A DNA stretch of 64,000 bases from Amphiura filiformis (taxonomy: Eukaryota; Echinodermata; Ophiuroidea; Amphilepidida; Amphiuridae), in contig NW_027305503.1 in NCBI RefSeq assembly GCF_039555335.1, forward strand, positions 539,501 through 603,500, read 5' to 3'. Position numbers and translations under genes: made by a program. The number at the start of each line of letters is the position of its first letter. Position 1 is the first letter of the stretch. Under the pieces are notes generated by a model. The model was not told the DNA's origin. It was given only the letters and a program-made list of their open reading frames with translations, and did no database searches. Below are positions 23,745-36,900 of the stretch, in pieces.

Positions 23745-24070
23745 CCCATCAAAATGCAGATCAAGTGAAAGCACATTGTTATTAGACGTTCCAAATCGAT
23801 ATATTTCTGAAGAAATCATTGAAAAACTGTTGAATTAGTCTTAAGTGTGTTATACCATATTTGAGACTTCGACAGTTTGATATCTTCATAAATACACCGA
23901 TTTGGAACTTGTTATCTAATGTAGGTACCTAGATGTCTAGATTTACGTGCCGTAATAGCTCGTAATTAAGATATTGATAGTTTAATAAACCAGTTTTTTT
24001 CATGCAAGATTGTGCCAAAATGCCCCCCCCCCCCAACGAGCTTCTAAAATTGAAATAGTACTATATTTGG

Positions 24071-24240
24071 CAGTGTTGTAGTCGAGTCCTCGTCATCCGA
24101 GTCCGAGTCCGAGTCCGAGTCCTTGGTGTCCGAGTCCAAGTCCGAGTCCGAGTCCCTGCCAATTTCTGATGTCCGAGTCCGAGTCCGAGTCCGAGTCCTC
24201 ATTGTTCGAGTCCGAGTCCGAGTCCGAGTCCTTATGTATC
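24071..24240. repeat. (GAGTCC)n minisatellite with conserved flank
   Basis: Runs of GAGTCC/GAGTCCAAGTCC interrupted by short unique bits. It begins with CAGTGTTGTAGTCGAGTCCT. The same type of array with the same flank motif (CAACACTG or inverse) occurs at 25578-25740, and in related form at 58440-58540 and 59640-59815. Confidence 0.85.
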
Positions 24241-24382
24241 AAATTCAAGCCCCGGGGTTTTCACCAATACCATGAATACCTTATCAACGTAGGCCTATAC
24301 TTAACCAGAATTTTAGTTCTATATTATTTTCTTGTAAATACATAATTTGCTAGTCCCACAGAGCATGCCTAGTATGGTTTTG

Positions 24383-24775
24383 GGGCTGTGCAATAATTAT
24401 GCGGAGCCCGGGGAGGGGTGAAATTGCAAAAAATGCTTATCCCCTCTTGGCCTGCCAAAAATCGCTCCCCTCTCCCGGCCTGCCAAAAATCTTTGCACCC
24501 CCTTTGCACATGCCATTTTTTGGAGATCCCAATTGACAAACTTTAAATGGTTTAGATATAATGTTGCGAGCGCAGCGAGCAGGGAAATTTGCATTATGTA
24601 AGCGTTTCCGTATACTGTTTTCTAAGCCTTTTTAGAGCGTTATATTTGAAAACTGCCCCATATGTGCCTCTTGGCTTGCCAAAAATTGCTTCCACCCTCC
24701 CTTTCAATCGGTCAAAAAAATTTTACCCCAATTTTACCTTCCCCCCAATGCTCATAATTTTTGCTCAGCCCCTTA
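24383..24775. mobile_element. Foldback element with GGGGCTGTGCAATAATTATG ends, second copy
   Basis: The left end at 24383 matches the left end of 10888-11323. The right end (CTCATAATTTTTGCTCAGCC, then CC) is the diverged inverse. The interior shares the 'gccaaaaat' unit and 'ttgcgagcgcagcgagcagg' with the first copy. ORFs across it are not conserved. Confidence 0.7.
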
Positions 24776-24963
24776 AGGTAGCATACCTTCGAAACCGAGT
24801 ATTCACAGACTCACAGTAACTTATTAGGCTTGTGTTTTAGAGAGGCAAAAGATGCAATATTACAATCAAAATATGACGTCACTACCAAACCCCAGGTGAC
24901 AAACGAAGAGGTGTTGGATCTGGCTGTAGGCCTATGCAGTATTATTCCGGAGGTGGGGATAGC

Positions 24964-25312
24964 TGGGGTGGGGGTCACTCAAATGTAAAGGTGGTACGGG
25001 TATATGTGCGGCGGTCAAGGGTCCCTTTTCGGGCTTTCCGGCAGTTCCTTAACACATTTGCATCATGCTCCAGTTCATTGAGCCTAACACTCTGGAAATT
25101 GTAGCTCTTTAGCTCAAATTTGGAAACATTTTGAATTTGTTAATAGCTCCAAAGCCTAAAATTTGGCCCAATTTTAGTTTACAGACCTCCACAAAAATGT
25201 TAAAATTTCAGTTCATCAAGCCCCTATTTTGCCACCAAATCAGTTCTTATGTTTCCCAAAGTCCGGCGCCACACACCCTTACCAAAATTTAACTTGAGTG
25301 CCCAGAGTATTA
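24964..25312. mobile_element. CGGCGGTCAAGGGTCC-type element, inverse of 58993-59310
   Basis: The segment contains 'gcggcggtcaagggtccc', 'gaactgatttgg'-type sequence in inverse, and ends 'cttgagtgccc'. It is a diverged inverse copy of 58993-59310, which is better bounded. No ORF. Confidence 0.65.
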
Positions 25313-25577
25313 TAATTATTCATGTAGGCCTACATTCTACACTTGTACTTGCGTCTAACAAAGCAGTCATGTCAATGATTAAAATCGATTTAACCAAGTA
25401 AATATATAACTGAAAGGAATCTTGCTTTTTGGTTGTACTTTTATTTACAAACTGAATTTATTTGCAATCAAAATTACTTAAATTAATCATGTGATGTGAT
25501 CATTGAGCAAGCATAAGAAGTTAACAATGAACGAAAATAAAATTAAAAGACCTAAAAAGACTCTATTTTGCCGGACG

Positions 25578-25740
25578 CGAGGAGGACTCGAAGCCGAGTC
25601 CCCGAGTACTTAGGGTCCGAGACCAAGACCGAGTCCAAGTCCTTAGCTTCCGAGTCCAAGTCCGAGTCCGAGTCCTTGAAAAAAGGACTCGAGTCCGGAC
25701 TCGAGTCCGAGTCCGAGTCCCGAGTCCTCCAACACTGATA
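25578..25740. repeat. (GAGTCC)n minisatellite, second array
   Basis: The array is of the same type as 24071-24240, ending CTCCAACACTGAT. Minus-strand frames give Asp-Ser repeats that are minisatellite artefacts, not a protein. Confidence 0.85.
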
Positions 25741-26705
25741 TTTGGTTCTGATAAATGATGACAAAATTTCTTTGATCGGTTTGTAGCACAATACAAAAAA
25801 CGAAAAAGCAATCGCTCCGCGTGGTTTTGTACGGAGCACACATTTGAAGCAAAAAATACCGTGGAACGCGTTTTTGGTCACGTTTACATGGTGCGTAAAA
25901 GGATATAAACGATGGATTTTCAAAATAATAGGGATTCTAAAAATAATGTAAAGCTGTACCCATCGTACCAGCATTTCTCTCACTGCGATACTTAATTGTT
26001 GAGAAAACTTGATTTTAGAGAAAAACTTTATATGTTTTTTATACGTTTATCCGTTTCTTTGTCTAACCTTAAGAAAATCAACCTGCAGTCCGTATGTGAA
26101 ATAGCTTTCAATAATGGTCCTTTTAAAAAAGGAGTGGCGGTTCTACAATCAAAGAAATAAATAGTTGGCACACGTTGACAAAAACTCTTCATTGATGCTC
26201 TGAGAGTTCAGTTAAATTAGTATAACTAATGTTTGATGAGAAGTACAAACATTCCCCTTCAACCAATGTTGGGGAGAATGGAGAGCCCAATGTCAAAATT
26301 GCTTTCATCAACCATGTCAACATTGAATTGTGGAGAGTGGTAGCGATTTACAGAGTGTGCCAACATTATCTTCTTTGATTGTAGAATCTGTTTCTGTTGG
26401 TGGGTGGAGGATGGGGATTAACGTGAATTGTAGGGTGTCAAACATCATAATACTGCAGTGAAAATAGTAAATGTTTGATTTTTTAGAGGAACAAAATTTC
26501 TGATTGGAGTGCTTTTGCCCATCCCATGCCCACTCCCCCATGGCGTCGCCACTGTTAGCAAGGGGACAAATGGGTTTGCTTTTTATCTATCTAAATATAA
26601 TTTATTATAAAGCACCTTCATGTGTGATGTCATTCTCCTTTTACACATGGGCCTATAGAAGGTTAGTTGCTTGCAAGCTCCAAGACCTGAAAGGAAACCA
26701 ATAGC

Positions 26706-27019
26706 CAGTGGCGTAGCGACGGGCGGGGGCACGTAGGGGCACGTATACCCTGGGCGCCACCCTTAACCACCAAGCGATGAAAGCCAAAATGTTCGCACGC
26801 TTCGCGCGCATTTCAGCACAAAATCATTGGAAAGACCATTTCTAGACCGTCAACTTTATTATTACCAAATTTAACCAAATGTAACTAAATTAATTAGTGG
26901 TAGGGCCTATTTGCCTAAATTTTCGCGTGCTTTCCGCGTGCTATGGTTTCAAGGTTTCATGAATGTGGGGGGGTATGTATCATTAGTCCCGGGCGCCATA
27001 ACCCCTAGCTACGCCACTG
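26706..27019. mobile_element. hAT-like MITE with CAGTGGCGTAGC ends
   Basis: The ends CAGTGGCGTAGC (26706) and GCTACGCCACTG (ending 27019) are perfect 12-bp inverse copies. Flanks CCAATAGC (26698-26705) and CCAATAAA (27020-27027) match at 6 of 8 bases, consistent with an aged 8-bp target duplication, which is the hAT hallmark. No transposase. End fragments of the same family recur near 53608, 54148 and 59973. Confidence 0.85.
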
Positions 27020-27071
27020 CCAATAAATGTCTTTCATTACATTAGGCGCCTTTTAATACCATCGAAGAGGT

Positions 27072-27430
27072 TACCGCAAAACGTTTAAATGTCGGGCCAT
27101 ATAAAGGATATGTAAAGGATATAAAACTTTTTCATAACAATCAAAAACATTTGTTGATAACATACTGCAGATATTCTAACAAAATGTTATTTAAGTGTTG
27201 ACAAAGATATTTGGCATGGCAGAACATGTTTGCAAAAAAAAGTTTACAATAACATTTTGAAAACATTTTAAAAATATTGTTGTAGTATGTTTTCATACAA
27301 AACGTTTCATAACGTTTCCATGACCTTTATATAATCCGATATTTAATGTTATTTAAACGTTTTTATCTAAACAAAACCCAAAATATAACACGTTTAAAAC
27401 GTATTAAAACATGTTTGTATTTGCTGGGTT
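27072..27430. mobile_element. Partial copy of the CCCAGCAAACAC foldback family
   Basis: Shares 'aacgtttaaatgtcggg', 'gttttcatacaaaacgtt' and the terminal 'tttgctgggt' with 2349-3040. The left end is missing. Confidence 0.7.
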
Positions 27431-27485
27431 TAAAACACATAGTACTAATTGGCAAGAAAGGATAGCGACGTAAAAAACCCTACAC

Positions 27486-27790
27486 ATGTTAAGGGCTCGC
27501 TCGATCACCCGCCTTTGCACATTGTTTTTGTGGAACCTGAGAGAACATCAGGCACAACACATTTTGAATACAAGGATTGTCCTTCTGATATCATTTTTGG
27601 TTATTGGTAATACAATACAAATTTTATGGCAAATTATTAAAAATTAAAATGTTTGAACTTTAACAGCCCTCAATGTAAACTTAATACATCTAAACATCAT
27701 ATGCATATTTGACCGTTTGTGTTGAAGATACAATGTGTAGGACTTTCATGAAACTTTATCTTTAATAAATAATGTATCTGTAATTAGAGT
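27486..27790. mobile_element. Diverged half-copy of the TTAAGGG foldback family
   Basis: Starts TTAAGGGCTCGCTCGATCAC and continues with 'gagaacatcag', 'tgaatacaaggattgtcctt' and 'ctgatatca', matching the left arm of 32784-33448. The right arm is not recognised. Confidence 0.45.
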
Positions 27791-28182
27791 CATTTGCCAT
27801 TTCTTGGAGAAGTTTGAAATATTTCCTGTGATTTAAAAAAAGTACACTTTTCACATTTTTGCTGTAATTTTGCAGGGTTTGTGGCAATTTATGCCACCAA
27901 ACATAGGGAACCAAAATAGCAATTCGCGTCTTCACATACTTTTATTTGTCGTCGAGTATTTGATTCAACGAGTATTCGTTATTTTAATCTACTTCCAGTT
28001 TTGTTTATACTTATATCAAATATTTGTTGACGTACAATGGATAATAAATTTATATTTTCACCGGACATTCGATATCAAAATGTAATCGATTTTCCGCAAC
28101 AAGCATTCGTCAGATGATAAAAATTAATTAAAAAACATCGAATAACGAATTCTTGTTGAAACAATATTCTACGTCGCGTCAA

Positions 28183-28760
28183 GTATGACGTGGGCCTTAT
28201 ATTACACATCACCAAATAACGTAACCATATATCAATATTAAAAAAAAAAATGGGCAGATTTTTTTTTAATGAAGGCTTGAATCCATCCACCTGCCTGCGT
28301 TTTTATTCAGATTTAATGTATTTCTCGAGTCGCCGTTTTTTAGGTAAATCACAACTATTCTGGAAATGAGTATGACGTGGGCCTTACATTTCACATCACC
28401 AAATAACGTAACCATAAATCAATATTAAAAACTAAATAAATAAATAAGAAATGGGCAGAATTTTTAAATAAAGGCTTGAATCCATCCACCTGCCTGCGTT
28501 TTTTATTCAGATTTAATGTATTTCTCGAGTCGCCGTTTTTCTAGGTAAATCACAACTATTCTGAAAATGAGTATGACGTGGGCCTTATATTTCACTTCAC
28601 CAAATAACGTAACCATATATCAATATTTAAAAAAATGGGCAGATTTTGTTTTAAATAAAGGCTCGAGTCCATCCACCTGCCTGCGTTTTTATTAAGATTT
28701 AATGTATTTCTCGAGTCGCCGTTTTTCTAGGTAAATCACAAGTGGCGCTATTCTGAAAAT
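28183..28760. repeat. Tandem array of about 190-bp units, three copies
   Basis: Units start at about 28183, 28371 and 28569 with 'agtatgacgtgggcctta'. Each runs through 'aaataacgtaaccat', 'atccacctgcctgcgtttt' and 'ttctcgagtcgccgtttt'. Length differences come from poly(A)/T runs. No coding content. Confidence 0.9.
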
Positions 28761-28941
28761 GGGATGAACAAACTTGATAGTTTCACGGTCCACTAGTTTG
28801 AAAATTCAATGGTCATCAATATATTTCTTTTTGTTTGTTTCCTTGCTTGTTTGTTTGTCTTTCATGGAAATTACTTTAAAAATATCAGTCGCTTCATAAG
28901 GCAGGTAGAGCTATCTGAATGAGCCCATTTTGTACATACAG

Positions 28942-30166
28942 TATACAGTCTGCCGCCTGGACAACCAATTCTTTAGAAATGCTTAGTCGCGCTAAAAGTC
29001 GATCGATACATGTAAAAATCAGCACAATTCAGAGATACACCTTTTTGCTATGAAATTAATTTTCTCGGTCAAATATAAAGCAATATTTTTTTTTTCTTCA
29101 GTAATGTCAGTTAAAAACTTGGTGCTTGGATATACATTTTTTTTAAAAATCCTGGTGTTAAAATTAAGCATCAAATTGTGTCTTTTAGTGTGATATTTTT
29201 GATTTTTATAGGCCTTGAATTCGCCTGCGAGCTTTTTACGGAATTCATGTTTTAGCGTCTCAAACTAACATAGTTTGCTAAAGAAAGATATTTCCCACCT
29301 CTGTAAAGCACATCGTGTGGGTCTATATGTTATAGTTTTGTCAGAATTCCCGTTTTGTTTTACCCTTTTTCCATTCATGATCCGAAAATGTCAAACTAAG
29401 TAAAAGTAGGCAATGGTGAGTACTTTTATCTCGAAAGCAACCAGCATAAATAGTCGATATTTCCTTTGTTGTTATCCAGGTCAATTTTTCATTGAAAGCA
29501 AATTGCCCGACCAGCGATTAAATCCCCAATTGGGTGTTCTGGTTAAACATGATCAGTAGGAGCGCTATAGGTCTGGGAATTTCTTTGCTATATTGAAGTT
29601 CTGGCAACACTATAGCCATGCCGGTATTCCTATTAAACCCAGGGATATCGATCCACAATGCTAGTACTAGCCTTTAGATTTCACGTGTTGATTTAGAAAT
29701 TTTGTCAGCCGACAGTGAAAGATGGTGAAATCAAAACGGAAATTCTGACAAAACTATGATATATAGCTCACGGTGATGTGCTTTAGAAAGTTGGGGAAAA
29801 TCCTTCATTAGCGAACTATATTACTTTGAAAAGCTAAAAGGTTGATCCAAGAAAAAGCTCGCGGCCCGAGCTGAAGCCTATAAAAATCGAATATCTTATA
29901 CTAAATGACTGAATTTCAGGCCTAAGTTTAACACCAGGATTTAAAAAAAAAATCAGTATCAAGCATTATAGTTTTTCCAGCCATTTACTGAAAAAATGAA
30001 AATTATTGCTTTTCATTTGGCTGAGAAAAAATTTTTACACTGAAAAGGTGTAACTCAAAATTTTGCTCATTTCAACACCAATTTCGATCGTTTGTATTGC
30101 CTCATTAAATGACTGAGTGAGCCTTGCAGAACAAAAGAATCTGTTGTGCAGGTAGCTGACTGTATA
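28942..30166. mobile_element. Long foldback element, arms of about 500-600 bp
   Basis: Left arm (28942-29360) and right arm (29735-30166) are diverged inverse copies. Matches include TATACAGTC/GACTGTATA at the ends, 'ttttataggcct' against 'agcctataaaaat', and 'acaaaactat' against 'atagttttgtcag'. No ORF with recognisable content. Confidence 0.75.
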
Positions 30167-30379
30167 GGGATACTTATTACTATTGTGCTACCCTTAGAAA
30201 AAGTACATTGCCTCGGTCTGTGTAATGACAGGTTCAGGGTGAGATTTTGAACACCTTTTCGTTAGAAAAGGTCGCGTCAACTATAACTTAGAAAAAGTAA
30301 ATTGTCTCGGTGTCTGTGTACTGAAATGTTCAGGACCGTTTTTGCACACAATAAGTCAGTCAATAATGACGTAGGGTAA

Positions 30380-30385
30380 TTTATT
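30380..30385 (-). promoter_or_regulatory. Candidate poly(A) signal for the zinc transporter
   Basis: TTTATT on the plus strand reads AATAAA on the coding strand, about 450 bp beyond the stop codon at 30833. It is one plausible signal; no cleavage-site evidence exists. Confidence 0.3.
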
Positions 30386-30400
30386 TTGTACTACATATCA

Positions 30401-30526
30401 ACTGTTTAGTGCCAGAAGTGTGTAAGTGCAAGAACTGCTCCACGAGCATTTGGCAATTTACACACAGTATATTAATCCTCTACACATGGCAGTCATTGCA
30501 CTTACCCACTTCTGACACTGAGCAGT
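30401..30526. mobile_element. Small MITE-like inverted repeat
   Basis: The left part 'actgtttagtgccagaagtg' and the right part 'cacttctgacactgagcagt' (with 'acac/ccac' differences) are inverse over about 30 bp. It overlaps the presumed 3' UTR or downstream flank of the zinc transporter. Confidence 0.65.
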
Positions 30527-30832
30527 CAATATGTTGGCTTTGCGTTAGGCTATTATAATAATTATACAGTTTCATATGCTTTTAATTTTGTATACATAAG
30601 TAAAAAAACACGATAAAATTTGCCTTTTTTTGGGTGAAAAAGTGCTACCACCTTACCCATAGTATTACATTTTACATGCTTATTTCTTAGAGGTATAATA
30701 CTTGCTAAACAAGTCGCTACCCCGGCGTCCGAAGTTTGGCAATGCCGCTTACGGCTTACCGTATTTACAACACATTTTACTTCACAGGCCAATACGAGTA
30801 CAAGATAATACTTCTAATACAAAAATATTGTT

Positions 30833-30993
30833 CTAAGCTGGTCCAGGCGCTTTTGCGCACTGGTAGTCTACACCATCGTCGACCATTTCGATTTGAACAG
30901 TGGATGTTATCAGTTGGAACTTGGTTTCTAGTATGAAACGTGCTTGCTGTAATACACCGCGGGTATCAACGGACTCACCATCGTAAAAGGAAG
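30833..30993 (-). CDS. Zinc transporter terminal exon
   Basis: The exon encodes [20 protein letters not shown], then [19 protein letters not shown] and a short tail ending CAKAPGPA, stop TAG at 30833-30835. This is the second alpha helix and last beta strand of the CDF C-terminal domain. The acceptor is CCTTTTCAG|CT. The tail keeps a single Cys, not the paired cysteines seen in ZnT8. Confidence 0.93.
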
Positions 30994-33900
30994 CTGAAAA
31001 GGAAAGATAAAAAAATAAAATGGTGTGCACTGTCATCCATTACGTTACACGTGACTCAAAGAAATTGTCATATTTCACTGCAACTTTTAAACACAATTGG
31101 CTGTAATAACTCAGATAGTCTAACAATGTCTATACCATACCATACCATACCATACCATTGTGCGACTCAATGTTTGATAACTTGTTGAATATTTTATTAC
31201 CAAGGACATTAAAAAACAAACGTATACCGTATGTTATTAAAGGAGGATGACCTAATTTCATCGCAAATGCTATACATCCACTTTGTGTTGTGTTGGGGGT
31301 AGGGGTTGGGGTGACGGGTCCAATCGCCATATCCTTCTTTTGTAGGCCTACACCATGCTGATATATAATCATTAGCTTACCCAAAACAAGATGAACTGAA
31401 ACAGCATCTAAGCCAGTAGTCAGAGACCAAATATGAAGAGAATGTACGCCCTCTACGCCATCTATCTCACCCAATTGCCGACGCAATTCTAAATAATCTA
31501 TGTGTGGTGGTTTAGCTGAAATAAGTTAAAAAGATAGAAAAGTGAAGTTAGTGTGTGATTACTACTACCACTAGTCCATCAACACTACATCATGAACAAA
31601 TTATATCGCCGGGAAGTGATTTTTGAGTACTTTAACGCATAAACCAAACGTTACAAATAACTGATGATGTTGAGGAACATATCAGTTATCACATGCTTTT
31701 TTAACTTAAACAATTGACCGCTTTGAAACTCCCCGTTTTCAAGCCTTTCCAATACGAGTCAATGCGAGTATCTATTAATGACAACAGACGCATTATGCGC
31801 TGATGATGCGCAGTGATTAGGTCATCTTAATTTTTAATCTAGTGGTCAGTACGGGCCAAAACCCGGGGGGGGGGGCACTCCAACTTTGGAGGTGACGCGT
31901 ATGTAGGGCTGTTAAGACCCTTTTTCAGCATCGCTGTCACCCAAAGACCCCATATTTTTTACGAACACATGCTCTGTCACCCGAAGACCCCTATTTTTCC
32001 ATTTGATCTGTCACCCAAAGACCCTTACAAGTTCAATTTGAACAGCAACTTTCATTTAGCACTGATTTTGTTTCTTATTTTGAAAAATAAAGAAAGTTGA
32101 AGCCATTTAGTACTAGAAATTCGATTTTCGTGGTTTCTGTGACGCTTTTTTAGCCTTTTTCGGCTCTCACTCAAAGATTCCATTTTCATATTCTCACCCA
32201 ATGTCCCCATATTTTTTACATTTTGCTCTCACCGAATGCCCCTTGGTGCGAAAGCGCCAGCCCTACATTTATATCCATTTCATATTGAAGTGCCCCCCCC
32301 CCCCGGGGGCCAAAAGCTTCTCAGTTTCTTTATGATTAAAGTAAATTCCATATTAGGTAATCCTTTAGTAACCTATTTTCAATATTCAACAAAACAATGT
32401 ATAGTCGCAACAAGTGAATCCGTGTTACAACAGCAACAGTATTAAAGGAGTATTTCGTGATCCTAGCATCCTCTATTTATGTCATTTTTCATTAAATGTC
32501 AACGAAAAAAACCTATTCCCAAAATTTCACTTGATTCCTATTTTGCGTTCGCGAGTTATGCATGATTATGTGTATTACACTGCTCCATAGACAATGCGTT
32601 GTAATTTCGTTCTGGGGCACCAGAACGAAATTCAAATTTCACGATATCTTTGCTAAACGAATTAATCAGCAAGAAATATTTTGTACATAAACATTATGTA
32701 GCCAGAGGTTTCCAGTGATATAAAAATCTCAACTTTTTTTGAGAAAAGTGGGGGGATGAGGCTGTGGATCACGAAACGCCCTTTTAAGGGCTGGGGTATG
32801 AACGTTTAGACAGTATTTATTTTGGGACATTAGAGCACATCAGACATATCGAATTGCATTCTGAATACGAAGAATGTCATTCTGATATCAAATAATTTTG
32901 ATTTTTGAAATTCGCAATTTAATACACATTTAATGGCAAATCATTAAAATTTGATATTTTTGATATTTAACAGTACTTGAAGTAAACTTTATAAATCTGA
33001 TGATTTATACTTAAAGTGTATGTAGGTGGGATGAAAAGCCGACGATCAATTGAAAATTTTGACCTTTCGTATTGAAGATATGGATTTTTTCCCAAAACAC
33101 CAAAAAAAAATTAGGTCTTTTTGGGAAAAAATCCATATCTTCAATATGAAAGGTCAAAATTTTCAATTGACTGTCGGCTTTTCCTCCTGCTACATACACT
33201 TTAAGAATATATCATTAGATTTATATAATTTACTTCGAGGACTGTTATATATCAAAAATTTGAAAAATATCAAATTTTATAATTTGTCATAAAATTTGTA
33301 TTATATTGTGATTTTCAAAAATGAAAATTATTTGATATCAGAAAGACATGCTTCGTATTCAGAATGCAATTCGATAGGTCTGAGGTTCTCTCATGTCCCA
33401 CAAAAAATACTGTCGAAACGCAATAAACGCTCATTTTAGATCCCTTAATACGCTGATCATCCGACAAAAATATATATGATGAAATTACCCTGCTGATCAC
33501 CCACTGAATAAGCTATCAACATGTGTAACACCAGGAACGTTTTTTTCTCACATTTCCTAGTTATACGTGTGATCGAAGTGCCAAAATAACAAGTGCATTT
33601 ACACAATAGTTATGGTTCGTTTACTACCACGAACAATATACTTGGGGGTGACGGTGTGGAACAGACCGTGTCACAATTCTAATTAAGACTTTTTGTGTTT
33701 TGTGTAAAGGACTTGGTTTAATAATTAGCATTGTTTGTCCTACTTGTTACAGTGGGCTATTTCAGTTGAAATCCACACACCCCCTATGGAAGACATGTCC
33801 TTAATCTCCTACATTCAGGTACCCCATGTAAAATTCACACTCCCTGTGTAAAAGATTAAGGCCACGTCTTCCATAGGGGGTGAATGAAACAAAAATTTAA

Positions 33901-36900
33901 CTCACCCTCCATTAATATTCTAAGTGTGTCTCTCAATAGACGGAATGTAGTCAACACGACCAACGCAGAAAACATAAATGTGCAAATGGGATCCACGATT
34001 TTCAGGCTAGGCTGTATTATCAAGAGATAAAGAAATATCAAAATATGAATACTAATAATAATATCAATAAAGACGACAAAATAAAACATCTAAAACAGGT
34101 GTGCAACCAGATGGATAGCATCATCCCCCATTTTCATCAACTAAAAAATGATATTTACATTAAGGGGGTACTACACCCATTGATTTTTTTTGTATTTTTT
34201 TGCATTTTGTGAATAAATTACAAAAAATTGGTGGCAGCGGTATCAACGTAGCTTACCTGCTTTTAAAAGTAGAAGCCAAAAGGTGGTACATCACTGATGA
34301 TTTAAATTCACTTCATTTTGGAAAGCTTAATATCAATGGATTTCGTTAAAATTTTGGATATGTGTTGCTAACACGTTAGGGAAATAAAGTTGATATGTAA
34401 AATGGGAATAAGTGGTTCCTGATTTCTTTTATGACTTCATGAACTTGGTGCTCCACAACTATCAAAAAGGAACTGGTTAAAATGCTTCTATTTTCAATGT
34501 TGAGCTATATTTTGTATTTTTAACTTGCGACATTATTTCACTGAAACTTAATTAAGCCATAGGTAACAGGTTACCACAACCATACTACAGCAATGTTGAA
34601 AAAAATTGTATTTCTTGTCACCTATACCACCATATTGGGTAGTTTTCCGTAAGCGTAACTTTTGTGATTTTGGTAACTATTTTATATTTATTTGTGAAAT
34701 CCATCTCAACTAGGCATTCTAAATTGTACTCACCATTTACATCCCAAGGTATATTAGATTATCCACCTTGCACTTCTCGATATATATCCAGTTAAAGACA
34801 GAATATCAAAATTATTCCTCATTATGATACATTTTGTATCACAGACTCTCACATGTGTATTCAAAATTGATGCTTAAATTTGACCTGAACCAATTGACCT
34901 ATAACCTGACATACGGTGACCTAATAGCCTTTTCTTCTCCTAACAACACATCAATAACAACATCAATATCAAATTGACTAATGACTATGCATCTATTGTG
35001 TAAGTGTTTATTTAATTTATTCAGTGTTATATATTTTGATAAGCACCACTAGATTTTCAGAGAGAGTATAACAAAGGATTTAATGTATTCTATTCATGTA
35101 CCCTACTTGAACATGTTGAAAAGAATAAATTATGGTTTGTTATGAAACACGCATCTGAGTTACCAGGATACGGTAAACAAAAAATATATAGGGCTAAAAT
35201 GACTTACTATACAATAGTTTAAAAGCACCTTTTTTATTTATTTTTTTTTAATTTTTTTTTTATCTCACATGATCCGTGCATATATCGCCTCGCTATAAAT
35301 GAAAAAATATTTTTTTAGACCAATCAAACCAATATATGGGTGTAGTACGCCCTTAAAATGTGTAAACTTGCTATTATCATTCCTTGCCAAAATATTTTAA
35401 TGATTACTTGAATTATTATTAGCTGAGTAACGTATGTTGAAAATGTCAACTACATTCACTTAATTTGTGCAATTCGATATGAAATCAATCGTGCTAATAA
35501 CACCTTTGGTCAATTTATAACAAAAAGTGACCAAACGTGAAAAGCATATATGAAAGCTCAAGAAAAACCGAAATAAATATCTAAATGACTCGATTAAGGG
35601 TACACGGTGTATTGTTGGCCGAAGCAGCCAAAAAAATTATTATATAAATCAATATATTATTGAAAAATAACACTTTGATGTTTTGCAAAAGTGCATTCTA
35701 CAAAATCATACTTTGAAAACATGCTTGATTTAATGTTGAACCACAGGACCTCCAAAGGCGTTCCGGTTAAGAAAGCTGCCCAGACTAGTCTTCTTTTTAC
35801 TTTTTAGGTCTCCAGTACTAGAGCGCATCTTCGAACCCACGTCTGTGACATGGTTGATGGTACTACCATAGACTTCAGGTGCTGGTTGGGCGTTACAGTT
35901 TGCAGTGCTGTCATATATTCTGTCTTAGTAGGTGCGCTATCGTTAATATATTAACCATGGTTCCCTGATTTTACAGCTCCACTGGTTTCCGAATTCAGCG
36001 ACCTTGTTTGCGTGTTACCCTCATACCAATACCAACTTTTGCTGCTTCAAAATGGCAGTTGGCTGCACGTGGCAGTTTGGTGGGACACGCATGTGACTTA
36101 CGGATCATCCCACGGACATGGATATATGAATTACGTGGCATGGACATGTGACTTACGTCAATATAGATGATTATGGCGGCAATGCACACACCTATACTCT
36201 GTACAATGTCCCCTATGACATGTAACACTGCAGCTCTGATGTTGAAATTATCGTGATACCCCTCGCTGCTTTGCCCCTCTGATTTTGTCGCACAAGGCCA
36301 GCAGAGCGACAGAGAGACACCATCACCATGATCACCACCATCATGTGAATGACCATGGAGCATATCACCAAGACTGAAAACAAGAAGATATTAACAAACC
36401 ATCATTACCGTGTATCAGTTGAGGTAGGGGTGGCCGTCATTGTTTGTTACCATGCAAGTTGTGTGTAAATACTTCTCGATAACATAAAACACATTGAAGT
36501 GATTACTTCTCTTTATTACCGTCACGAAAAAATATCTCCAAATTTATGCATCAAAATAATGTTAAAATTGAAATAACAGAAACCCAGTATAGTTCTGCAA
36601 ATTCATTTTGACCTCTCTTAACCCAGAACGATAAGTCGAAGAAGATGTGTCAATGTAATAAATTGATATCAAAAATTATAAGAAATTCTATTTACCTCAT
36701 TAAGGTGATTTAATACCCTGATTTTCATCAGTACCCATCTTCTTTTTTTTGTTGCAAATTTATAAAGTATATAAATATGTTCATCATCTCATATCCTGAA
36801 CTTATAAAACATCTCTACATACAAAGTGGTTTTAAACCATTTTAGAAAATCATTTTAGCCCTATATATTTTTTTGTTTACTTTATCCTGGTAACTGAGAT

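Noticed and set aside
25552..25983. Asp-Ser-repeat protein on the minus strand
   Set aside because: It is produced by the GAGTCC minisatellite in overlapping frames, with no conserved flanking domain.
33011..33292. Two similar proteins on opposite strands
   Set aside because: Both are artefacts of a near-perfect palindrome in a foldback element.
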